Shown here piece by piece: positions 56,501-64,000 of a DNA stretch of 64,000 nucleotides. Below the pieces are notes generated by a model. That model saw only the letters and a list, made by a program, of their open reading frames with translations. It was not told the origin of the DNA and made no database searches. Position numbers and translations under genes: made by a program. Source of the stretch: Arthrospira sp. PCC 9108 (GTDB taxonomy: Bacteria; Cyanobacteriota; Cyanobacteriia; Cyanobacteriales; Microcoleaceae); assembly GCA_016745315.1 (NCBI GenBank), contig CP066886.1:5456501-5520500 (forward strand). Reading direction: 5' to 3'. How positions within the stretch are numbered: position 1 is the first letter of the stretch; the number at the start of each line of letters is the position of its first letter.

Positions 56501-56617
56501 GATGAATCTTTACGCAAAAAATGTCTTTTTAAGCACATGAATGGAAAAACCGATTTTAATAGTTTGGCTTTTTTGAGTGAGGTTAACTCGATTTTGTATC
56601 CCCAGAATCAACGGTGA
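53591..56617 (+). CDS. Very large protein of unknown function, partner of downstream helicase-like gene
   Basis: A 1008-residue protein I do not recognise. The first 500 residues are helix-rich and charged. The C-terminal third (about 700-930) alternates beta strands and helices, with hydrophobic strands L-A-L-I-V-V-S-S, H-F-L-Y-I-A-K-A, I-K-I-Y-P-I-F-F and N-V-V-V-F-F-N-L-F, compatible with an alpha/beta fold that may include an RNase H-like or nucleotide-binding domain. No catalytic signature is clear. An AGGAG site lies five bases before the ATG. The gene lies 77 bases before a large helicase-like gene on the same strand and is most likely cotranscribed with it. Confidence 0.8.
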   Translation: MNILGIADSNLEPVDYSDILNKIIQQITQQQPFKISQNKNHLIIDLETITEQLIKQNIANPISSKGIIKSATVNFNSNTQNIFNQQIRQIRDLLKDKLQELARDNNHPDINSLTHSFIRTLQQINNQKFDLYYNFPAIQNVKTSELETRVNENVGSHSILKFHKLTISVRNINQFTQDLKQGLRNYIEEKLDQESSEDVEDTLEILDNLTNDKSSDFYKLQKVVDSESLGKLKKHAKICYLEYLAANLATNNNRDLVYLQDLIRRLKDMVAYIYDHDKQDGDYRVSYGGETINYRDWFSRSEVFDSLPIIPIISESLGETTSPDGSERTFTFGLKLKFNNPVQARGGKPAFDYYIEMINPEQEEFSQESQYYKKVLKIAFIYYFAFATRSNPDQEDYDPQSELTYNVRESFETHFLPIFQGTDEDEKSKCLRGIIQVFNQYNVIKKIENLKLLLHAFIKQSAILAPQNFPVKIGIYKGILESDIEKISNGLFFNQVVERNTKECLQYITIGDSSPDTGIFCQLPGNLKIEDIRYYQTSENQEFTIDYHGIDKIQKCLPVFFLPKSDPIRQKTGEIFINIPGIIFPYDQKCLNQGHYNSVQSFIYQFTMALLINISLRIILEDWKQVFLPIFRLHEGSEDKPFEAEKFMANLSKVISHLLNNKYRANSQGFRIKKLTDKLAKGNALGSLYSVLPRKFSLDQSADSRSFSLDKLALIVVSSAESDGLFKGDRQDRISTIFGEAIGIKKQSDNQIVVQLLKTFSGNYLSRNLYTEPSILIDLIYDLYHQSGLEYRHFLYIAKAPFTDNLHLTQVEDNDEDEFYFMSPTLIQSLQSGLPDIKIYPIFFNKYYVRKKKTLYQDSYSLKDTANLLNLVEDPSKNVVVFFNLFNGVSVKTKNEDDRFYNGVMSYATLLNIYQGVLDDQHIREGLIHDNFLKQDILQYLTFFHFYRFEKKLVGKNIQIKLDPYDRVIGDESLRKKCLFKHMNGKTDFNSLAFLSEVNSILYPQNQR

Positions 56618-56694
56618 CCTAAATCGGACTCCACCAATAACCGGATTTATCAATAAGTTGAATTATCACCATAATGATTGATTGAGGTTGACAG

Positions 56695-59600
56695 ATGAAA
56701 GTCGCAGAAAATTTCGGAAGATTATTTGAGGTAGGTTTCAATATTGGGATTTTATCAGCCATATCCGAAGCTGAAATTAGCCATAATTTTGGTGATTTGT
56801 ATAGTCGGGATTTGCAAAAATTGCGATTTCCTGAAATGCTACGAAAAATCATCAAAGATGAAAACATAACCGACGAAGAAGCCATTAGGAATAACTTAGA
56901 AAAATGGGGACTATTTTTGATTCAGAAAGGTTGGTTGTCGGGGTTAAACTTTTTTCGGGAATATCTGAAATCCTTGGGTAAAGATTACCATAAAAGTCAC
57001 CATAAGTATGAAATTATTTATAATCAGTGTAGCTTTTCTGATGATAACAGTCTCAACCTATATCCCAAAGATAAACAGCTACAGATTGACCAGTGGTTAT
57101 CGCAGTTAAAAGATGAATTTTCACCTCCCAAACCTAAGATAAATTGGGACAAATACAGCGGGAAAGGTGAGTTTTTTAAAGCGGATACCTTGATGTTACT
57201 CAGATACCGAAATAAGCTGAGAATATTAGTGGTAGATTTATCAATATTTTCGGTAAAAGCTATTGAAGATTTAATTGATTTAACGGACAAAAACCTAGAC
57301 AACCAACGTCGGTTACTCAAACGAGAGATTAATTATCTGAAATCGAAAAGTGTTTTCGTAAAATTGCGGCTGGATACGGGAGACTCCGAAAATCTTGATG
57401 TGGAATTTTCGGAGGATCTCAAACGATACTTTACCGCATTTAAGCGACAGGATAAGGAATGCGTCAAATTAATTCAAGCTGCTAGTTATGCTTATAGCTT
57501 TTATGGTTTTTTACAACAATTCGGAGTAGTGAAACCGGACAACTCTACGATGATTAATGTAGTCGGATATAGCGATCGCAATCTTAGCAACCTATCCCTA
57601 AATCCCCAAAATCCACACCATTGGGATTTACTCGCGACCTGTGCGAATATTTATCAAAATGAATCCAAAGATGCAGAAATTACCACAGCTAGAAAACAGG
57701 TAATGGATCTAATTCGCCGCAATGTCGCCAAAAGTTTTAAAAATGGTAAATCCTTCCTAGAAAATCTATCTAATATTAGTCGCGATCGCCTTAATATCAT
57801 CCCCCCCCACACAGAAATTATTGATGACTTTAGTTGTACCCTAGACCTGAGACAACCCCACGCGGAAGCTGTCCAAAAATCCCTCAACTCTGACTATACT
57901 TATATCTTTCTGACGGGAAATCCTGGAATTGGAAAAACTACGGCGATCGTGGATTTTTTGAAATCTCATATTGATGAGGGTTTTCTATTCTTTTATGTCA
58001 GTCCTCGTAAACAAGTCAACCTAGATATTATCGAAAAATTCAAAAACTCAGAAACTGATAATCTTAGCGACGATCGCCTATTTTGTGTCACCACTAACTA
58101 CGCTCTCCTCCGAAATAACGCACCCTCTTTAACTGTTAATTATCTCGCCACCCAACATCAAAATGAGTTTAACATTCACTCAGTTAAATTCCTCCCGATT
58201 AACCATATAGAAAATACGCATTCATCTCACGGTTCTCCATTAGTTAACCGCTTCGCCGATAATCGCCTAAAACCATCCAAAAATAAGGTTCCTGGAGTAT
58301 TATCAACCCTGTGTGAAGCCATATCTAATTTAATTAATGATAATTCATATAATCATATTCTCGCTATTGTCGCTACAGCTTGTATACAATCTTTACGCAT
58401 GACTAATACTGGTAAGAATACCTTAGAAAACTTCGAGAAAATTTTTCAGAAAGCCTACAGTAAAAAAAAGAATGAAGTTGATAGTCAAAAAATGCAGTCC
58501 CTCTCCAAACGCATCAAAAATATATTTATTATGATTGATGAAATTACCGGAGATAATACCGGGGTAGAATTTCTAGACGGGATTCGCAAAATTATTGAAA
58601 AATACGAATTAACTAATCCTGAATATGGATTCAATACTAAGGTAATTGTCGCAGATGCTTCCATTGTTGACTCGGAAGTGATTACACAACACCTATCAGA
58701 AACGTCTCCCGAACCTGATAAAATTTTCTTCCGTCGGGTATCTCAACCAGATCTTGATTCTATCTCGTCTAAGGAATTTGAATTTAACAGAAAGTCGGCG
58801 ATCGCTATTAACGCTAACTCCTATCCCGCGAAAGGTCTGACCATCACCTATAAACCCTTCATTGAATCTGTCCAATTTAATCAAGACCAACTATCCCAAA
58901 CCAAAGAAAAACTTCCCGAAACGGTATTATCTGAGATTTTCGCCGATATTGATCGACTAATTCAGGAACCCAATACGGGTCAGATTTTAGTTTATATCCA
59001 AGACAAAATCAGACTAAAACGGCTAATTGAAGATATCCAAAAACAGCAAACCTTTGTCAAAAATCAAGACTATTTAGAGGTTCACGCTAACCTCAGCGAT
59101 ACGGAAAGACAAGAAATCCATCAATATCAAAACCAGGTTAAGGTGGTATTTATGACATCCTCCGCTAGTCGGGGTTTATCTTTCCCGAAATCTACTCATA
59201 TTTTAGTGGAAGTTCCTCGGTTTCAAGTGGAAACTAACTTAATGGAAATTATCCAAGTTATTTATCGCTGTCGCGGACAGTTTTGGGAAGAAGGAAAATT
59301 GCAGACTTTTGATGATCACCAGAAATTTTTGACTTTTTACTTATGCGATCGCGCTGTTTACTACGGAGATGATAGCGACCCTAATCTCTCCATTCAAGAA
59401 AGCCTGATCAGTATGTTAAACCTGCTCGTTATTCTCAAAACTGCGATCATGACCAGAATACAAGGATATGGTCAAGTGGGAAGGGGTAACTTTTTGATGA
59501 TTCCCATTGGAGGAAAATCTGTTTCTGCTTCTGGTCAAAGTTTCACGGGTCAGTTATCTACCTTAATTAAGGAATTATATAAAGAGTCTAAAAGACATCC

Positions 59601-60360
59601 TCAAAACACTACCTTAACCGCTGTCTATATGGGTCTTAAAGAGTTGCTGATTCAGTGTGAGTTTTGGCTAAATAGTGATGACTATAAATCTAGCAGCAAG
59701 AGTGACAACATCTCCTATTTAAAACTTATTCCAGAATTTAATGCTGAGTTTGCTAAATATTGTGACCCCTTAACAGGTTTGCTAGACCTGAAAACACCAG
59801 AACTTGCTCATATATGTGGTAGCTTAATCCTAGTTAATATTAGCTCTGATTTAGCAGAAAGTTACCAAATAAGATTGGCTAAAATTTTACAATCTGAGGA
59901 GGAAAAACTTTTAAAAAAAATGATTGCGATTCGTGATAGTTCCCAATATCCCCCTAGTCTCACTGCTAGTATTAAAGGTGCGATCGATTTAATTTATAAA
60001 CTCCAAGAACACCACGATCGCACTCAAACACTTGAACAACAAAACTCCTGGGATTTTCAATATTACGCGATTCCCTTATTTACCTTTATTGTCGGAGACC
60101 AAATCCGCAATTATTTTCAATCCCAAATACCTGAAACGGAAAATGACAGTTTCCGTCGGATCTTAAGTCAATATGTTAATGTACTTTATCCATGTGAACA
60201 AGTCCTACCTATTGGCGATCGCTATCAAGAATTCCCTTTTGTCATCTTTAGAAGTTATAGTCTTGAACAAATGCGATCTAAGGTTTTTAGCGATCGCTAT
60301 CTTCTCACCTCCACAGAATTAAATATCCTCAATCTCATTCTATCTCAGCATGACAATTGA
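56695..60360 (+). CDS. Large helicase-like protein, second gene of a two-gene unit
   Basis: A 1221-residue protein. Residues 1-380 are of unknown fold. An ATPase with helicase-type motifs follows: Walker A T-G-N-P-G-I-G-K-T-T-A near 408, Walker B I-F-I-M-I-D-E-I near 614, and a motif V/VI-like region (S-S-A-S-R-G-L-S-F near 825 and I-I-Q-V-I-Y-R-C-R-G-Q near 853), as in superfamily 2 helicases. The C-terminal 350 residues are helical. A GAGGT site lies seven bases before the ATG. Some HIP1 sites occur within, so it is not freshly acquired. A DNA- or RNA-remodelling machine, perhaps for defence, is the likeliest type. Confidence 0.82.
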   Translation: MKVAENFGRLFEVGFNIGILSAISEAEISHNFGDLYSRDLQKLRFPEMLRKIIKDENITDEEAIRNNLEKWGLFLIQKGWLSGLNFFREYLKSLGKDYHKSHHKYEIIYNQCSFSDDNSLNLYPKDKQLQIDQWLSQLKDEFSPPKPKINWDKYSGKGEFFKADTLMLLRYRNKLRILVVDLSIFSVKAIEDLIDLTDKNLDNQRRLLKREINYLKSKSVFVKLRLDTGDSENLDVEFSEDLKRYFTAFKRQDKECVKLIQAASYAYSFYGFLQQFGVVKPDNSTMINVVGYSDRNLSNLSLNPQNPHHWDLLATCANIYQNESKDAEITTARKQVMDLIRRNVAKSFKNGKSFLENLSNISRDRLNIIPPHTEIIDDFSCTLDLRQPHAEAVQKSLNSDYTYIFLTGNPGIGKTTAIVDFLKSHIDEGFLFFYVSPRKQVNLDIIEKFKNSETDNLSDDRLFCVTTNYALLRNNAPSLTVNYLATQHQNEFNIHSVKFLPINHIENTHSSHGSPLVNRFADNRLKPSKNKVPGVLSTLCEAISNLINDNSYNHILAIVATACIQSLRMTNTGKNTLENFEKIFQKAYSKKKNEVDSQKMQSLSKRIKNIFIMIDEITGDNTGVEFLDGIRKIIEKYELTNPEYGFNTKVIVADASIVDSEVITQHLSETSPEPDKIFFRRVSQPDLDSISSKEFEFNRKSAIAINANSYPAKGLTITYKPFIESVQFNQDQLSQTKEKLPETVLSEIFADIDRLIQEPNTGQILVYIQDKIRLKRLIEDIQKQQTFVKNQDYLEVHANLSDTERQEIHQYQNQVKVVFMTSSASRGLSFPKSTHILVEVPRFQVETNLMEIIQVIYRCRGQFWEEGKLQTFDDHQKFLTFYLCDRAVYYGDDSDPNLSIQESLISMLNLLVILKTAIMTRIQGYGQVGRGNFLMIPIGGKSVSASGQSFTGQLSTLIKELYKESKRHPQNTTLTAVYMGLKELLIQCEFWLNSDDYKSSSKSDNISYLKLIPEFNAEFAKYCDPLTGLLDLKTPELAHICGSLILVNISSDLAESYQIRLAKILQSEEEKLLKKMIAIRDSSQYPPSLTASIKGAIDLIYKLQEHHDRTQTLEQQNSWDFQYYAIPLFTFIVGDQIRNYFQSQIPETENDSFRRILSQYVNVLYPCEQVLPIGDRYQEFPFVIFRSYSLEQMRSKVFSDRYLLTSTELNILNLILSQHDN

Positions 60361-60475
60361 TCAGAAATTCTCAGAATTGGGGGTTGACAACTGAAAATTT
60401 ATTGATTATAATTGGATGGGAGGGTGAATTATGCCTATACACTTGACTATAAAATCAACCCCGATAAAGTTCCCC

Positions 60476-61696
60476 TTAAAAATAATCCGAGAAAAACGGT
60501 TCATTACGAGGGATAATCATTTCCAGCAAATCCACCACTTGAGGGTCAGCGCGCAACCTTTCCACCTTATAGAAATAGCTAGGACGGCGATAATTCATCA
60601 ACAAAGAAACCAGAGTTTGAATACTCATTCTCGCCTCATGACAGCTTTTTTTACGAGTAATGTTAGTCGTCCCATCATCCAGCCATTCCACCGTAAAAAC
60701 ACCATTATTATCATTCAACAAATCATCGCGCACAATGAAAGAGAGAGAAGTCGCATTAACCGGAGGCTGAAAAGGATAGAACTTGAGGAACTTTTCCACA
60801 TCAATAATGCGCGCCATATAGTAAGGTGAAATTTCCTCAGTAATCTCCGAATCATCCAGTAGAAAAGCCAAAGGGTCATTAGTATACCGCCAACCTATAA
60901 CCTTTTCCACCATAGATTGATGTGCGCTAATATAGTTCCATAGACCCCGGCGACCATCTTCATCCATATAAATCATATCCTTAATTTGAAAGATATCATT
61001 AGCAATGTAATAAAGCACATAACCCGCCGGTTGATCATTCTGATTATAATATACAGCAGCACGCAAATCATCCTGATCCCACCGCCAATATTCCTGCCAT
61101 TCTAGGGAACCACGAATCAATGCGCCATGCTGTTGTTCAGCAAATTTTTGATAAACAGCTTTGATAATATCTCCCTCAGCCTGGTCACGCCGCACATAAC
61201 CAGAAACCTCAGTAATGCGGGGTAATTTATGGTCAGGAATAGTGTATTTAATCTGGTCATTAATAATTTCCCAACCCTTTTTTCGATAATAGGGGATAGA
61301 ATAGGGGTACAAATAAGAAATAGTTTGACCCATAGCTTTCATATCAAGTAATCCTTGCATAATCAGAGACTTAGCCAGACCATGTTGTGCATACTCAGGA
61401 TAAGTTCCCACCCCAGTTAAACCACCCATCTTATAAATAACCCCATGAATATTAACCTCCATGGGATATATAGCAATTTGGGAGATTAACTTATCATGAT
61501 CAAACCATCCCAAAACATGAGCAGCCTCTAGTATAGGTCGTTTTTCGCGCTCAATTTCCTCTTCATTCCAACCAATCTTATGCAAATCATGATTAGTAAC
61601 TTGAAACACATAGCGCAATAACTCATTAAAGGCTTTGAGATCATCAATAGTTAATGTTCTCATCTGAAAGCCATGGTTTTTTTTCTGACTACCCAT
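60476..61696 (-). CDS. GNAT acetyltransferase, Eis-like
   Basis: A protein of about 406 residues with the layout of Eis-type acetyltransferases. The N-terminal GNAT domain has the acetyl-CoA segment G-L-T-G-V-G-T-Y-P-E-Y-A-Q-H-G-L-A near residue 110. A second GNAT-like fold and a C-terminal SCP2-like domain (about 300-405) follow. Enhanced intracellular survival proteins acetylate aminoglycosides or proteins at several sites. The natural substrate here is unknown. The frame is open from TTG 61741. ATGs at 61696 and 61663 are both possible starts, and the first is taken. Confidence 0.8.
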   Translation of the reverse strand: MGSQKKNHGFQMRTLTIDDLKAFNELLRYVFQVTNHDLHKIGWNEEEIEREKRPILEAAHVLGWFDHDKLISQIAIYPMEVNIHGVIYKMGGLTGVGTYPEYAQHGLAKSLIMQGLLDMKAMGQTISYLYPYSIPYYRKKGWEIINDQIKYTIPDHKLPRITEVSGYVRRDQAEGDIIKAVYQKFAEQQHGALIRGSLEWQEYWRWDQDDLRAAVYYNQNDQPAGYVLYYIANDIFQIKDMIYMDEDGRRGLWNYISAHQSMVEKVIGWRYTNDPLAFLLDDSEITEEISPYYMARIIDVEKFLKFYPFQPPVNATSLSFIVRDDLLNDNNGVFTVEWLDDGTTNITRKKSCHEARMSIQTLVSLLMNYRRPSYFYKVERLRADPQVVDLLEMIIPRNEPFFSDYF

Positions 61697-61922
61697 GTCC
61701 CGACTCTTCCCGGCTATGAAAGTTTCCCAACAATTCCTCAACCCTATATATATTAATCAAGCGATCGCCCCCCGCCGCCTCCCCAATCAGATAGAATCAG
61801 CCAGGAGAGCAAATATCTGAGTTCCTGTGTTAAAATTAGCACCAACTTACCTAGTTAAGGAAGATTTCCAACTAGCAAGAACTCTACAAATACCGTCAAA
61901 CTGAGCGATCGCATGGGGGACT

Positions 61923-63653
61923 ATGTTTCGTCGAATTTCCGCACACCGAACACCAAAAAGCCCAATATTCACTACCTACCAAAAAGCCGATCGCCTATGG
62001 GGATGGGGATTATGGCTCGCCGCCTTACTATTATTTACCATAGATTTAGGCGGAGTTGCCCTCCGAGACTGGGACGAAGGAATTGTCGCCCAAGTAGCGC
62101 GGGAGTTAATCACAGGGGATGCTAACTGGTTACACCCGACCCTAAACGGAGACCCTTACTTAAACAAACCCCCCCTAATTCATTGGTTCATCGCCCTATT
62201 TTACCAGATAGGGGGTGTAAACGAATGGACAGCCCGTCTACCAGGAGCCTTCTTAACAGCCACATCCGTACCCTTATTATACAGTTTAGGGCGGGAAATT
62301 TTCCACCGTCGCAGCCAGGCGATTTTTTCAGCCTTAGTTTATTTAACCCTAATTCCAATAGTCCGTCATGGCCGTTTAGCCATGTTAGATGGGGCGGTAT
62401 TATTTTTTCTAGTCCTAATGATGGTCTGCGTATTGCGTGCGCGGCGAGATTTGCGCTACGCCTTGGGGTCTGGGTTAGCATTTGGGTTATTGTGTCTCAC
62501 CAAAGGAGTGCTATTAGGGGTATTATTAGGAGCGATCGCCTTCGGATTTTTGCTGTGGGATACCCCCCGACTGTTGACCTCAAAATTCCTGTGGTGGGGC
62601 TTAGGGCTAGGCTTAGTACCCGTAGCGTTTTGGTATGCTTCCCAATGGCAATATTATGGCTTTGACTTCATAATCGCCAACCTAGTAGATCAGTCCCTAG
62701 TTAGAATTTGGGAGTCCGTAGAAAACCACAAAGGACCCCCCTGGTATTATTTGCTGGAAATCATTAAATTTAGCGCCCCCTGGCTATTATTCTGGTTAGG
62801 AGGATTAAGATTAGCTTGGCGCGATCGCAATTTAAGTTGGGCGCGGTTAACATTAGTGTGGACAGGAGTTTATCTAATCGCCGTATCTGCGATGAATACC
62901 AAACTCCCCTGGTATATTATGCCCATTTATCCAGCCTTCGCCCTAGCAGTAGGAAGTTATCTAGCCCTAGTTTGGGAAGAAGGAGATCATCAAATTGGTA
63001 GATGGCGAAAAACAAAGCCTTCCCCCAGCGTCCCCCCAGACCAATTGTTAACCCCAGATTATCCCTGTCCCCGTCCCGATAGCCTATGGCCTATATTTAG
63101 TCTCTTAGCCTTTGTAGCTTGGCTAGGAGGCCTATATTTAGGGGGAATGCTAACCCTAACTGATAGTCAATCTTTAGACATTAACCTTCAGTTAACCTTT
63201 GCTTCCGTAGCATTAACCATGGCTGTTAGCACCCTATTATTAGTCGAATGCGATCGGCAATTTTTAGTCATTCTCTGCTGGGGGATGTACCTATCCCTGC
63301 TGCTATTTGTTTCCTCACATCACTGGGTTTGGGAATTGGGCGAGTCCTACCCCGTCAAACCCGTTGCTAGTCTCATCCAACAACATACTCCCGCAGAGGC
63401 AAAGATTTACACATCTTACCCCCACTCGCGACCTTCCCTAGATTTTTATAGCGCCAGGCGAATACAGCCTCTAGTAAACGACAGCCTACAGCATTACTGG
63501 CACAATTCACCCTCAGCCTATTTTCTGGTTGATCAGCAAACCCTCAATAACCTGCAACTACCAGATACCAGAGTTTTGGGGACTGTAGAAGGGTGGACTC
63601 TAATTATGCCTTCTGAAAGTCCCAAACCCATCAAAGGATTAAAGCCAGTTTAG
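61923..63653 (+). CDS. GT39-family membrane glycosyltransferase (ArnT/PMT-like)
   Basis: A 576-residue integral membrane protein with about ten membrane helices. The first periplasmic loop has the catalytic acidic pair R-D-W-D-E-G (about residues 52-57) of GT39/ArnT-like enzymes, which move a sugar from a polyprenyl phosphate to lipid or protein. The segment Y-L-N-K-P-P-L-I-H-W-F near residue 80 is also characteristic. A soluble tail follows the last helix. It is divergent from the acetyltransferase and ends with a four-base TTAG overlap with the next gene. The acceptor is unknown. Confidence 0.88.
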   Translation: MFRRISAHRTPKSPIFTTYQKADRLWGWGLWLAALLLFTIDLGGVALRDWDEGIVAQVARELITGDANWLHPTLNGDPYLNKPPLIHWFIALFYQIGGVNEWTARLPGAFLTATSVPLLYSLGREIFHRRSQAIFSALVYLTLIPIVRHGRLAMLDGAVLFFLVLMMVCVLRARRDLRYALGSGLAFGLLCLTKGVLLGVLLGAIAFGFLLWDTPRLLTSKFLWWGLGLGLVPVAFWYASQWQYYGFDFIIANLVDQSLVRIWESVENHKGPPWYYLLEIIKFSAPWLLFWLGGLRLAWRDRNLSWARLTLVWTGVYLIAVSAMNTKLPWYIMPIYPAFALAVGSYLALVWEEGDHQIGRWRKTKPSPSVPPDQLLTPDYPCPRPDSLWPIFSLLAFVAWLGGLYLGGMLTLTDSQSLDINLQLTFASVALTMAVSTLLLVECDRQFLVILCWGMYLSLLLFVSSHHWVWELGESYPVKPVASLIQQHTPAEAKIYTSYPHSRPSLDFYSARRIQPLVNDSLQHYWHNSPSAYFLVDQQTLNNLQLPDTRVLGTVEGWTLIMPSESPKPIKGLKPV

Positions 63654-64000
63654 GGAAAAGGGTAATCGGCTGCATCTTGTTCCAATTCCGTAATACTAGG
63701 GTCAAGCATTTGGTTGTGATAATTTAGGCGATCGGTTGCTACCACTGCCAAACTTAACAGTAGCAGACTACTAACGATCGCCACTAAGGGAAACGGTTTA
63801 GTTGAACAAACATCACGACCAATTCTAGCCAACGGATGACTCTGTCGCCTTAGCATTCTACCGATCGCCCAATGTTGCCAAGAAAAAGGATCTCGCACAT
63901 AATGACCACTGTTGCTAATTACCAGATGAGTATGGCAGTTAGGACAGGTAAACAGTCCGCCAAACACCCCTACTGAAGGCAAAACGCTAGTGTGGTGGCA
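63650..64000 (-). CDS. Zinc-ribbon membrane protein, 5' end outside the window
   Basis: The frame is open to the window edge, so the start lies beyond 64000. Visible parts are C-H-H-T-S-V and then C-P-N-C-H, a pair of metal-binding motifs of a zinc ribbon, followed by one membrane helix (FPLVAIVSSLLLLSLAVVA) and a short acidic tail. A TTG at 63982 could start a shorter product, but it would discard the first half of the ribbon. It is convergent with the GT39 gene. Function unknown. Confidence 0.7.
   Translation of the reverse strand, partial: CHHTSVLPSVGVFGGLFTCPNCHTHLVISNSGHYVRDPFSWQHWAIGRMLRRQSHPLARIGRDVCSTKPFPLVAIVSSLLLLSLAVVATDRLNYHNQMLDPSITELEQDAADYPFP

Noticed and set aside
53591..56617. 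Assignment of the 1008-residue protein to the PIWI/Argonaute family
   Set aside because: The strand pattern of the C-terminal third is suggestive, but no catalytic or guide-binding motif can be pointed out, so no family was named.

Overview
The window looks like a chromosomal segment of a filamentous cyanobacterium, most probably Arthrospira/Limnospira (Spirulina) or a close relative. It is dense in HIP1 palindromes (GCGATCGC). It carries an orange carotenoid protein very close to the known Arthrospira protein, a fluorescence recovery protein, a CPP1/DUF3353 gene, many pentapeptide-repeat proteins and several large WD40 or STAND-type ATPases. No rRNA, tRNA or CRISPR array was found.

Layout. 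Positions 1-4.8 kb hold pentapeptide proteins, a secreted hypothetical, a frameshifted CPP1-like gene and two relics resembling IS200/IS605 ends. Positions 4.8-10.4 kb hold housekeeping genes (pgeF/yfiH, birA, M23 peptidase, Uma2 protein, LMW tyrosine phosphatase, response regulator). Positions 10.6-19.6 kb hold hypothetical and pentapeptide proteins, including a tandem pair of paralogues, a periplasmic amino-acid-binding protein and a degenerate DinG-like helicase. Positions 19.9-27.8 kb hold tyrA, a YbjN/CYTH pair, the photoprotection locus ocp-frp, a PfkB sugar kinase, a small PedR-like LuxR regulator, hisS and a TPM-domain membrane protein. Positions 28-35 kb hold a 1728-residue TPR/NTPase/WD40 protein and a second P-loop ATPase. 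ftsQ and ftsZ lie at 35.2-37.6 kb. Positions 37.8-43.4 kb hold a caspase-like protease, a STAND ATPase with pentapeptide repeats and a convergent subtilase. Positions 43.5-53.5 kb hold a hybrid histidine kinase, a glycosyltransferase, a SpkB-type kinase, pheT and small proteins. Positions 53.6-60.4 kb hold two very large genes of unknown function, one with helicase motifs. Positions 60.5-64 kb hold an Eis-like acetyltransferase, a GT39 glycosyltransferase and an edge-truncated zinc-ribbon membrane protein.

Two results stand out. First, four genes (CPP1-like, ftsQ, the caspase and the SpkB kinase) are each interrupted at a G run, and adding one G restores a convincing protein. The shared signature points to homopolymer undercalling in the assembly, although slippage cannot be excluded from sequence alone. 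Second, once the caspase frame is restored, its C-terminus carries a motif of about 29 residues that is half identical to the N-terminus of the adjacent STAND ATPase. This suggests a sensor-effector pair joined by a shared interaction or amyloid-like motif. The two-gene unit at 53.6-60.4 kb is the other best candidate for an undescribed system.
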